From NCBI RefSeq assembly GCF_003672135.1, contig NC_039519.1:6944001-7008000 (forward strand): a stretch of 64,000 nt of DNA. The letters are read 5' to 3'. Numbering within the stretch: the first letter of the stretch is position 1; every line of letters starts with the position of its first letter. Below the pieces are notes generated by a model that had not been told where the DNA came from, did not search any database, and saw only the letters and a program-made list of their open reading frames with translations. The stretch comes from Ooceraea biroi (Eukaryota > Arthropoda > Insecta > Hymenoptera > Formicidae). Made by a program: the position numbers and the translations under genes. Below are positions 1 to 12,800 of the stretch, piece by piece.

Positions 1-6
1 AATTAA

Positions 7-416
7 TCATCTCTCAAAGCAAGGAATGTTAAAAAATCCGAGGTCCGCATTGATTTCGCAGTTAGAGCTCGATAGAAATACATGGGGTGGAATGCAGATG
101 TATACCACCGGTACATTGCATTCGGTCTCGCCGCGACGATCAATAATGTCGACCTGTGAATTTCTTGCGACACTGCTCATATTCCACTCTGTAATCGGAT
201 TTCCCTGGTAAAAGAAATCTCTGCCTGATTCTAATCTCATTTATTCCAATCGCATATAAAATGGAGAGAAGTCGAGAGAAGTCAGATAAAAGTAACGGTA
301 ATAAACGGTAATGTACGTATGCAATGGCGCATAGCATTAAACCGACGTTTTGGTGATTAGATATTTAAATAATTAACTAGTTCCGAGTCAATGCGGGTGA
401 ATGCGGCTTACCTCAT
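7..416 (-). CDS. Possible small two-exon gene, 72 aa, unrecognised
   Basis: A minus-strand ORF fills the first 240 bases. An upstream exon ending at 412 (ATG at 416-414, sequence ATGAG followed by donor GTAAGC) joins in frame to an acceptor at 221-222, so exon 2 runs 220 to 7. The join gives exactly 72 codons plus TGA. The protein starts MRDFFYQGNPITEWN and carries four Cys, but no signal peptide or domain I know. Exon 2 may instead splice onward past the window edge. It would be head-to-head with the TOGARAM gene. This is inference from splice logic only; I do not recognise the product, and the opposite strand also has an open frame here. Confidence 0.33.
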
Positions 417-862
417 CACGCGTAAGTTGTTGAGAGATTTGCAAGTCACGCGAGGCGAGTGTACGGGGAAAATGCAATATTACAACAATTGTGGCAATTT
501 AAATCGATCTTCTCGCAATTAACTTTTATTCTTATTTATTTATTTATTTTTTACTTTATTATTATTATTTTTATTATTATTAATTAATTAGTTATTTTAT
601 ATTATTAATTTTATTAATTTTATTTATTAATTACTTTATGTTATTTAATCCTTTGGACGTTTTGGTTCACAAATCTAATGAGACACAGCCTTCTTAAATA
701 ATTTGGCATTGTCAAATTGTAGTGTAAGAGAAAATATATGTATTGCAAGCGAAGAATGATTATAACTGTTATGGCAGTCATGGTAGTCTTGTTATCACTG
801 CATTACGATGCGCCATAGGAACCCTGATATCCTCTTATCATTCGTCCGTTGTCATTTTTCAG
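417..862. other. Upstream stretch of TOGARAM, no clear exon
   Basis: The left part is moderately GC-balanced; from about 520 to 640 it is a low-complexity run of TTATT/ATTTA. No TOG1-coding exon is visible. It may hold a shared promoter for the two flanking genes, or be intron if TOGARAM extends beyond the left edge. Confidence 0.4.
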
Positions 863-3800
863 GACGATTGGCGGGCGCGCGTGAGAGGCTTAGAGAGAGT
901 CGCGTCAGCTCTGCGGACGTCCTCGGCGCTAATTGCGATAGAGTCACGATTAGGATCGCTCTTGCATGCGGTGCTCGGCGGCGAAAGGAGCTGCCGAGTA
1001 GCTGCCGCTGGCTTAGCGGTGGCGAAGGTAAGCTCATAACTCCTCTTACCTTAAGATCGCCCTTAAATGCGCCGAAATCGCGGCCAATTTATCACCGAGA
1101 GATAACCGCCAGTGGATAACGCCAAACGTTGTTATTATGTAATATATTTCACGATAAATGGGAGAATTTACACTTACCAAGAACTCCAATATTTTTTCAA
1201 TAAGAAAAATTAATCTTGAAATTTATTAAATTGAAAATTGAAATTTGTCAGTTTACTTCCAGATTCTGAAATTATCATTTGCAAGTTTTACAATTAGATT
1301 CACAGACTTTTTAATTCGCGTGAGACTGCTGAGACAATTTTACGCTACAAGTACCTGCATTTCTCTCGATGTTAGAAATATATTGCTGGAGGAGTTACGT
1401 GTTTTAGATAATACAAGTTGCACAAGGACACCTATCACACGTGCTATTCTATACTACAAATTGCGTAAAAGCCGACTTACAGTGCAACGGAAAAAGAATG
1501 CAGTTTGTAACTTTTTTTATAATGTCAAAGGTTCATGATACGTTCTAGCGTCAATTGTCGTTCGAATACTCTGGAATTGCTATTCGCACATTAGGAACTA
1601 TTTTAGGAACTATCTTATATTTCAGGTGGTCGTTGCCGGTGTCTCAGAGGACGCATTGAGGAAGAAATTGCCTCAACTAGCTTGGGGTCTCGCGAGGCAG
1701 GGTGGTTCATCTGCGGCACAGCTCGCTCGAATCGCCATGCTTCGACTCAAGCCTAGCTTGCTGTTGGATCAATTGTTACAGACGCATTGTCTGTGTGCTA
1801 GAAATGCCAAGGTAATCTTTTTCTGTATCTTAATGCCGTTTCTAGTAAAGAAATATAGTCATGAAAATATTACTTTGTGAATAAGTGAATAAAACCGTAT
1901 CTATCAAGTTCGTATTTTTTTTTGCAGACGAGAGAGAACGCGTTGCAGTTGCTGATCTTCTCGTTGGTAACATTCCCGAGTACGGAGTTTAATTTGGACA
2001 TGGTGGCTAGCCGAGTGGCGACAATGGTTGTGGATCAGCGGCGCAGAGTACGCCAAGCCGCACTCGATACCTTGGCTGTTTTAGGACAAATTTACGATCC
2101 CGAGGTATTATCTGAATAAGAAAATTTGTGTAGAAAAGGGTCTTTAAGATTTTAATATTCAGTTTTATTATTATTAATTTTATTTGATTTCAAATTTTAC
2201 TGAAAAATTTTACTTTTGCGAGTATCAATTTCCGAATGTTTTAAAAGTAGAGTAATTTTAATTGATGGTATAATCTCTTAATCTCATGTTCGTAGGAAGT
2301 CTTGGAGGCGGGTAAACGAGCGGCCGAGGGGTGTGCCGATGCCGAAGCGATGATAGCCGCCATCAGAGCACGACTGGCCAGAAAATCACTGCCATTGGTG
2401 TCGGCTGACGGTCTCGTGGTGTACGGTTTGCAAATTTCACCGACTGTTCAGATCGCTACTGGTAATAACAACCAGGAATAAGCGAGTAAAGCATAATGCA
2501 CTTTAGCAGATAAAATCTATAACAATGGATTATAATCTTGTCATTACATCTACAAGCTGAGCAGAGAGATTTTCTGACATTGAAGTTGAATTAGTTGTGA
2601 TAGGAACTTTATTATACGTTATAAAAGAATTAAAAAGAAATTTGTAATAGAATTAAAAGATATACGAGATGTAATTCTTTATTTTAAGATACGTCAACAT
2701 ATCATATCTTAATCTGTTTCTTATATTTTCGAATAGCACCATTGCATACATATTATAGATAGAAACTTACGTACTACTTGCACATTTTTAATAGAAATTT
2801 AAAAGTCTTATATTTGGCCATGGTATTGCGTGACGTTTCACTATGAAAGTTTGATTACGTTGTTATCTGCACGTGTATCGCAAAGCTCATTCTCTTTAAC
2901 TAGCTTTAGCTGTCCCTGATTTCTTTCTCAGAAGTATGAACGCATGTTTATCTCGTTTTAACTACAGCACATTTAAAGAAATGTGTAATTACAATGGCCA
3001 AAATTCTCAGTTATTATATAAGTAAGAGTGCAGTTTTTTATTCTTAACTTTTACAGAAGATTAATTCTTCTCTCAGGTCCTGACGTCGATTGGATCGTGG
3101 CAGGAAGCGGTTCAGTTTCGCCTGGCACCGGACGTACTAGGGGACAAATTATTGCTACATCCAGATCAGCGCAAGGAAGAGCGTCCAGGTAGTAATTTGA
3201 AAGATTAGAACGCGAAAAAATACTCTGTTAGTAAAAATACTCTGTTCGTTTGACCATCATGTTATTTATTTTAGGAACGAAAGCGTGAATAATTATGAAA
3301 ATCCGTGGATCGAAAGACCGAGTCTTGTTACGCTTGGTGTCGGCCTACCGTCCAAAGCTGAACAATCGACGGCCTGGCAAATATTACCTTCGCAAACTAA
3401 TGTAAGATGGATTATATCTCCCATTTTATTTACTTTTTATTTTTTTTAAGTATTGACTAAGAACATATCACAATAATAGTAAATATATTAAGAGTCAAAT
3501 AACAAATTTTGTAAATATGCAGATATATTTTTAAAGTTTTAAAAATTTGACATATTTGCACGTTAATGAGTTTTATGTCCAGTAGAAAGCCTACATTTAT
3601 GTGTTATTAATGATATTCATCATTATAACAATGCTGTTACTTTACATAAAATGCTATTGATTTCTCATTAATTACAATACTACCACATGTTATTTTCCTA
3701 ATGTCATTATCATTATTCATCGGGAATCTGAGCTTTGCAATGCAAATACCGAAATATTAAGTATCCAACAAAGTAGGAAAGCGACGATGATACATGTCTC

Positions 3801-6800
3801 TTCTCTCGAGTTTTATTTTGCATATCTCCGCGCGACCCTCCGTAATTATTCCTCAAGCGTGAATTGAGTAAGAAGCATTAAACACGGAAGGCATCACTCT
3901 TTGCGTGATTTAATAATAATTTTTTTCAAAATTTGCATTTGGGTTTTATTTCACGTCATCACTACAAGCATTTGATATATATTGAGTTGAATTTTATAAG
4001 GTCACTGATTAGGAAGAAAAAGATAAAGTGTTGTTAAGATTACTTAAAAGATAATATTTTATGATTTATCTGCGTCATGCAGAGTTCGCTTGTTTTTCGA
4101 CCAAGCTCGATAGTGCGCATTGCAATATAAAACATAAAATACTTTCGGAATAACAGGTTATTTCTCTATTTGATTATAGACATTTTTTAAAATTCATAAC
4201 ATGTAAAATAAAATTTTGCAACGAAATTATATCTTAAATATCATAGTTTTAAAAAACCCAAGAAGTATCACGCAGTTTGTGAGGACTTGGTGTCAAATTG
4301 TATTCAAATATAATAAATACTTCTTTTTGTTACAGAATGATAATGAGAATGAGATAAAAGGTCTGAATGGACGAAACATAAATGCAGGTAATAACTTTCT
4401 CCAGTTTTCTTAATTTCTATTACATCAGCAATCTTCGATAATTCGATTGAATACGACAAAATAGATATTGTAAGAAAATACCATTTAATTTTCCAGGAGT
4501 TAATTTAAGATTTGAAGAGCAACAGCGATCATCTTACACGTTATCAAATCAGTCGTATGATATTGTCGGAACGGATGCTAAGAATCATAAAGAAGTTCTC
4601 GAGCAGAAAACGCGAAATCGTAAAGACGTTAAAGAATTAGTTGCTAAGGAAAAGGCAAGTCATAGAATAATACATGCGAATTATTTTGCTTCTCTAATAA
4701 TTTATGATACGAGATTATACAACAGATATGTCTTAATTGCGAGATCATGCAGTGTGAAAAATTAAATATGTTTTAAATATGTTTACAGGAAAATGCTAAT
4801 CTCAGAGGAGAATCCAAGATCCCGATATTATCAACGCGTTCCAAACCAACAGTAACGCAAAATCGTGAACAAGCCATCAATTCGGAACATGTTAATTCTA
4901 ATTCGCGAAAGCAGACGAAAGATGCGTTAGACAACAACAAAAATCGAATAAACCCGCGACAAGAAAACCTCGGGTGAGCATTAGCGATGGTGATTATGAG
5001 AAACGCAATTTATTTATTCTGTATTTAATTAATTGTTGCATTAACTATACATACAGATCATACGCTACACATCAACGACGGAAGCGCCTTCAACGAGAGG
5101 AAAATCAAGCGTTGAATCAGACATTTGATTCGCATTACGGCAATTATCATTCTACGAAAGCTTTGGGAGCAACAAATAGAGAATACGTAAGGAAGATGAC
5201 TTTGTTAATAACTTTAAATGCTTGTAGAGCTATAAAGATTTTTACAAATTTTACAAGTTTTGTGATTTCGCAGAGTGCTCCAGTAAACAGGCAAGCAACT
5301 TTTTCGGATGATAATTTACATAGTTACGGCAGATTCGTGGATACCAATAAATTCACGGATAAAAACGAAAATTTGGATAGTACAGGAGGACGTCAACGTT
5401 CCTTACCGAGGAACATGCAGCAGCAAGCGCTTGTCGAAACGTGAGTTCCCGCATAAAAAATCATCCTCTATAAGAAGTTTCTTATTATTGATTTTTATAA
5501 TCTGCTTCTATATTAAACTTTGTAATTATAGCTACAGCTCGATTTACGAACGGCAACGAAAACTTATGGATAGAAATTCATATCGACCGTTACAAACTGC
5601 ACCAAGTTATTATGGGTATCACGAATCTCAAAATTTAGATCCGCAAGGTGTAGATAACGAGAGAAATGTGATATATCGAGTAAGTAAATTATTTTAATTA
5701 TTATTGCTATCTTTTCTAAAGTTCTGATTACTGGATCTTGATCGCCAAAACAGGCTACTGCAATTTAAATGCTAATATATAAAATAAAATGTAAAGTCTT
5801 AATTTAAAAATTTCAAATTTTAATTTAATTTGAATGAAAGAATTGTATTCTTATAAGTTTAATAATTTATATATTTGTGGGTATTAATTCGTATTTATTC
5901 GTATTTATTCATAGCAGTCTAAGGATCGTAGAACGAAAGATGCGACAGTGGCGGAGCAAAGGACCGAGATGGATTTAGTTTCGTCGGATCCGCAGAACGG
6001 TCGTCCGTTTTCCGAAAATTTCACCGATCCTTATCGCAGAAGGTTACGATCATTATCTCCATCGCAACTCCATCGATCCAGACAATTCGTCAAATTAGCT
6101 TCCAGCAAATTTCACGCTGCATCGATGTACGATATGTAAGTCTTTTCTTCTTAAAATTCAAATACCCACATACATACTTCAAAATAAAGTTTCGGCACAC
6201 GCTATCGCGAATCGATCAAATATTTTTCTCGCACTGCAGCAATCCAGACAGGATCGATTTTGTCCTAAAATAACCGTGAGGTAATATCGATCACGTGAAA
6301 TGATATGCGTAAATGCCTTCTAGACATCAATACACACATGTACGCGTACACAAGTTTATTAAAATCCATATCAAGTCCCAAACCAAAAAAAGTGACCTGG
6401 TCGATATTTTTATGATATTTTTTAAATTTATTTCTTACATGAATAATAAGTATTTTAAATAAAGAGAAGTTTTGGGCACTGTTAATTACAAAGCTGTTAC
6501 ATGTGTGCTTATAAGAATAATTAGGCCTATAATGGTGATTTCATAGTACACGGATTGCATGATACGAGGTATCCGACCTCATATTTCGTTTTAATCTTAA
6601 TCTCTTCGCATGATACACACATTATTTTTAACACACTTAACGTAGCATAGTGAGATTCAAATCATCGCTAGTAGCAGGTTGGATTTCTGGTCTGGCAAAA
6701 ATCGCTTTGCATGTCAGTGATGAGGAAAGCTGATAAACGTGATCGACTTCAATTTATAAAAACGCGACTTGCACCATTCTTCAATCGAGATCGCGAGGAT

Positions 6801-9800
6801 TGCGGCTTAATATTTAACACGAGAGAGCTCATGAACTATGCCAGTAAGAGCCTTCATGCGTTAAATATGTATCGCGAGCGAACAATCTTCAAATTAACGA
6901 TCGATGAAATTTAAAAAATTATGTGCTCCTGCGCGCGACGAAACGGGCGCGCGTGCAGCACGATAGAGAAGTACTGAGTTTTGCAGAAATTGTACAGCTC
7001 TAGAAATTCGCATTGCCTGAGGAGCAGGTACACGGGTATTAATGACGCGGGTTACAACATGCGGGACTATTACCGAAGCGCTTTACCGCGTTATCGTACG
7101 TTCCTCTTCGTTGAATATTTTACGTTTATATTTTACATCGGCAGCTATTCGATCGTTTACTCTCGCACTTGCTTAAATATCTTAAGATATTTGCTATACA
7201 TCGAACTTTCCCCTGAATCTTGATCGTTCCAATTTCTAAACGTATGTAATTTAATTAGCGCTATGAAGATCTGATAGTTCTCCAAGAACACGAAATTTCT
7301 CGGAAGGTATGATTCATAGTGCTTCTTCATCGAAATGCCGCATCGCAACAGAAAAGTTGTTGATGAAACGATCGGGAATTTCACTTTAGCGTGCCGGCAA
7401 TTAGAATTCATTTTCGCCGAAAGAAGAGTTTAATTACAGCTACAATGATCTCGCATTGTGTTTTCTTAGAGCATATAAAGCTATGTAAATTTATAAATAC
7501 GTATAATTCCAATACTCTGAAGCTATAAAAAGCTATAAAAAAACTCGAAATGAATTTCAAGACGAAATAGTAGAGAATAAAGCGACAAATGCGTTTATCA
7601 CCTATTTCAACCTTCTTTGACCGCGTTTTACCTGACTCGCACGACAGCAACCTTCTTTCGTGACCACAAGTAGAGAAGGGTGAGTTATGGTCAGCACGGC
7701 TTATAGAACCTCGCAGGGAAAGTTTGGAAGAATGGTATTGGGCCATCGAAGCGATAGGAATTTTTAATAGATAATAAAATTAAAAAAGAAATATTTTTAT
7801 TATATTTTTGAGTTGTAAAATTATTTATAATTATAATTATATTATATTTATGTATCTATAATTATGCTTAACTAAATTTTCCATGAAAACGTGGATTACT
7901 GAACGTTTCTCAATTGTTCAAAATAATTATATTTTAATTATTATTATTAATATTGTTATATCATCAGTTTTTTAATTTAAAATCGAATTCACATGACGGA
8001 TTTGATAAGTTTTTCTTGAAAAAAAGGAGACCATATACTCTTCTCCCTCCTTCTCTTGTATCCATACTCTTCACTTTTACAGTTAAAAAACAAAAGGTCA
8101 GAATTCCCAAGTGGCGTGGGGAAACGAAGGGACGAACGGACACGGCGCGGGGATGACGTGGGGTGGCGACTGCGGTGGCGGCGGTCAGCGTTGGGACGCC
8201 CGCCACCTCCACTACAGTTCCGCGTACGTCGTCGATTGTCGCGAACGCGTGTCCACGTACGTACGCAATTATGCGTTCTCGTTGTCGGCCGCGTTTGCTG
8301 GTCCCTTTCACTGCTTACGAGGAACTCACAACGCGAGGATGCACGCGCGGAATTGCTATATCCGCTCGCGCGACACCGCTCGATGATTACGTACGCGCGC
8401 GAGTGTCGTCAACCCCCGTTATTTGAATCGAATGACAGTGACGCAGGGCGACACGTCCCCGTGTATATCGAGTGCATTCGCGACGACACGTGGATTCGCG
8501 GCTTGCATTGCGCAAGGCTCGCCCTTGAAAAGTTGCCGTCCTATAAGCACGATGAGCATCGTCTTCTCGATCGAATCGCTATTAGTTTGATGAGGGTTTG
8601 CACGCGACAGCTGGAGGATAAAATCGCGAATTCGACCGCGCGAAGAAACCGTACGTGGCGGTTCGGAAATTATACGAGTAAGCTGCGAGTAATAATGCAC
8701 AAAAGAAGAAAGATTGACAGGATCGATCAAGCGGAATTTCTAAGATAGAGACGAACGCAACGTTAACGGATAAATAAAACGAAGTATAAATATGGAGGTG
8801 AAAATGAGGTTCGCAGGCACGAGCGATAAAACGGAAACGCGTCATTCGTTCAAGGAACTTCGGAATACAAATATGTTTCTTGGACATTTGATCGATAAAT
8901 AATCTGTTGCTCGATCTAGTTCGTGCGTCCTGTGGCTTGCGTATTCTAATGCAATTGCGATCCCGTATTTTACATTTCGCGAAGCACAAAACGGTCGAGC
9001 GGTAACGATTCGCCAACGCTTGAAATTGTTATTAGTATCGATTGATTCCTCGAGACTCTCGCGCGTTTATTTTCTAATCATTTCAACGTAACTTTGAAAG
9101 GTCGAGATATGTCCATCACTCAGGAGTTATAGAGCAACGTTTAACCTTTTCCATGTGATATTATTTTATTGTTTTATTATCGGAAACATTATCAAGGTAT
9201 TCTAATCAATATTTCGACGATAGTCTCCCTTAATAATAAATACCTTCTTTTTCTACTTATAAAAGACAAATATTTTGCTCGCAAAATTCGCAGACAGTGA
9301 AAGCCACATTATGTAAATAAGTATGAATATTTCTTACATCAAGATAGAACAGTGATTCGAGGATAAGTCATGCTGAATTTGATACCGCACTCGCTATACT
9401 CGGGAATCGATTTATCGTTGTTCGAACACGTTTCACGATCGCGCCCGAAAACTCTCCAGCGACGAAACCGGTGAAGAAACGGCAGGACGATGATCTTCAA
9501 ATCCTGCGCGTGGCCAAATGAGATGAAGGATGAGAACGCTATCGGGGCATCGGCTGCAAACGAAGCTACCGAGCGCAAGATCGCGGACGCCGTTCTCCGT
9601 TGCTGCCCGTGCGTCTTCCGGTGCAGGAAATCGGTCGGTGTCGATCACGATAAAGATGAGGACGACAATGTGTCTATTTCGACCATCATCACCACGGCGA
9701 CGACGCCGGTTATCGCCTTGAGGTTGAATCGGAACAGCGACACGGTGTACGTTGTTCATTAACTATCCCGATTCGCGGCTCGACGATTCCTCAACGATTC

Positions 9801-12800
9801 TTTTGAGGAAGAAAGATGGCACACACATTACTCGTTAAAAAAATATAAAATAATATTAATATTAATTTAAAAAATATAATAATTAATATTAAGAGCTACG
9901 AAGAGAAAAAAATCGCTTGTAGAAAAAGCAACAAAGTTTTACTGAGAAATTTTATTGATTTAAAATCGATTAAGCTGTCCGACAAAGTCGCTTCGATTAA
10001 ATCGATTAAAGTCCTACAACGTAATTAAATAATCGACCGAGGACAACAGGTGTAAAACATTCGGTATAATTTACAGGGTTATAACATATATTCGTTATTA
10101 AAAACACTAAACAAATGGGATGAATTAAAAGCTGATAATTTGATTATTATACAGGGTGAGGCACCTAAGACAGGCCACCTGAATATCTCGGCTGTTATTG
10201 GTGATAGAAAAAAATGTGTCAGACCAAACTTGCATGGTTTCGAGGGACAATTTAATTTGTTCTAAATAATTTTTTATTAGGTGGACGCGTAGAGGTCATA
10301 TGAAAGTCAACTTCGTTTTTTTAAATGGTATAATATGTTTTTTACGTACCATCTAGTAGAGCGTTTGAAGATGCGCACATTGATCTACGGGTCAAAATCA
10401 TTCAAGGTCATTGAAGGCCAACTGCAAGGGAAAATAATTTACTTTATATTGCCTAGAGTTCTCTGCTATTAAAAATACTGTAAACTATACTAATATGTAG
10501 ACTTTTATATAAGTATAAGAGCACACGTTAGGCTTACTCTTATCAACCTTAATACCCGCACTGTTTTATTTATCGCGAAGGTGATTCGCGTGACTTCGGA
10601 ACTGACGCTAAAAAATCAACTTATTATATATATTAACTCGCATAAAAAACTAAATAAAATAACTAAAGCTCGCATACAAATACTGCTCTGTTGTACGCGA
10701 AGCGCCGTTAGTAAAACATTAATTTAGAACGCGAATCAGTTACATGCATTGTGAAGGAACTCTCAAGTCGATTTCTATTTCTGCATTTCTTGCAGTGATA
10801 AAGCAGCTGTGGTGAGCGAGGAGGAATACAATGCACGGAACAAACGGCATTTCTCATTCGAGAAGAACTACCGCAAGCAAAACTCAAATAACGAGGAATT
10901 CCGGTATCAAGGTACGTTAATCCTGTTCCTCACAGTGTTCGCTGCCACTCCGCGTCCTGATAGTCACGATTTATTTCTGGCTTCAATTTTTAATCCTTTC
11001 CTTTAACTGCAACAACAAAAATTAACTACTCGTTGACTTTTATACTTAATCGATAAATATTAATTTCTTCTTCTTGGATTGGCACGTTGTATGAAGTTGT
11101 GCTTCCAATGGCTGTTCGTTTTATCGAAAGTATTAAGAGTCAAATTTTACTGCCACTCGGCAGAGATGCTGAATGATAATGTAATACTGAATAAACACGA
11201 TGAAGCTTTCGGCTTGCGCGCGGCCAAGAACACAGCGAAATGGAACGAGAGGTTCTTCACCTCGTCGTGCATGCATATAGAGCTTAGGTTTTGCTAACGC
11301 TGTGATCAATATTCCGCTGGTCAAGTCTAAGGTACGATCGAACCTCGCGCTGTATCGTGTGAGAAGTCAGATCGATGATATGTTCATTTTTTAAGTAGAT
11401 TTTAACAACTTTTATTTATTTGTGAGAGAACGGTCCATGATAAGAATCCTCACGCAGAGAGAGTGACGAATTCCATCATCTTTTAAGAAGAAACCGATTT
11501 TTTAATGTTAGAGAGAGAGATCAAACGATGATTACGTTTGATGTCTTCGATAAGTATAGAAATGTTCTGAAATATCTTTGAATACCAAATTCTTAGAGTT
11601 TCTACGTTCCTTCTCAGTCGGTGGGCGTGCGCGCGAACGTCTCAAAAGCGCAAGCAGTTCGTCGTCAGACGTTTCCAGAAGCGATCGACAAGGCACGGAG
11701 AATCAAGATGCGGCATTGCGGCATTATCGCAACAATAGTGAATCGTCGACTCCACGGAGTCAGGATGCCGATGATCCAGCGTTCGACGTTATCACGCAAC
11801 AAGCGACGAATCGCCAAAGCGCTCGCGACGATGTCGATTCCTTTTTCGTGAGAACTTTTTTGAAATTGTTATATAAAAATATTTAAAGAATTTTACGCTT
11901 GAAAAATGGTGGATAAAATTTTAATAATATTCTAGACATCGCTGGATACTAACAAGGTGGAATATCCGATTGAAATGGCAAACGCATCGACCGTGGAGGA
12001 GGTTTCGAAGGAATGGAGCAACGAGGATGACATGAAGCCGACGGTTCGAATCGGATCGATTTCAAGGCACTCGAATCACGAAGAGCTAATCGCCGTGGAT
12101 GAAAATTGCAACAGAAATACAGGGAGTAGTTCCAGCGTACCTGAACAACCGGAGGATGACGGATTGAACGCAAGGAAAAAGTCTATCGTAATCCCGAATG
12201 AGCGGATTCTCCCTTACGAAGATTCGAAGATATTGAAGGAGTCGTTGCAAGCAAAAGCTGGGAGTCCCAAGAAATCATTGTATCAGTCGCCGAATCATAA
12301 TGCTCATCATCCATCGATATCCAATTCGCCATCTAAACGGACCTCTCACTGCAGTTCGCGCGATTTGGTTAGTATTATATTTATTATATATTTATATATT
12401 TTTTAGTTGTTTTATAATCTAAATTGTTTAATCTTTCTTTACATCAGATGGGTGACAGAGATTCTAGCGAAGAAAGGATAGTTGCTTCCATAGTACCTGA
12501 CGAGGATGCTTCCATTCAATCGTTGGACGCTGTTGGTCATCCTCCCATAGACATTGGCATGACTGGTAATTCACCGGCGATTATTATCGCGTCGAGACCG
12601 CATTCTCACGAAACGGTCGAGTACACCGAAGACATCGAAAACGCTAATTCGCGTAACAAAATTAATGCTGAGGAGGTAAGAGATACACGTATAATTCGTG
12701 ATGAAGAAATGTTAATTAAAATATCACAATTTTAGTCCACGGAGGAAGAGTCCAGCGTGAACGACACCTTGGAGGATAGACAAAGTAAAGACAGCGCGAG

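Noticed and set aside
6236..6275. Possible short terminal exon of TOGARAM after a CTGCAG acceptor, giving a ten-residue tail and TAA.
   Set aside because: The distant exon at 10796 fits the same phase and continues a long coding region; without transcripts the short form is only a possibility.
8056..8748. 230-codon plus-strand frame in the TOGARAM intron.
   Set aside because: GC-rich island open on both strands, no recognisable sequence, Arg-rich composition typical of chance frames in CpG-rich DNA.
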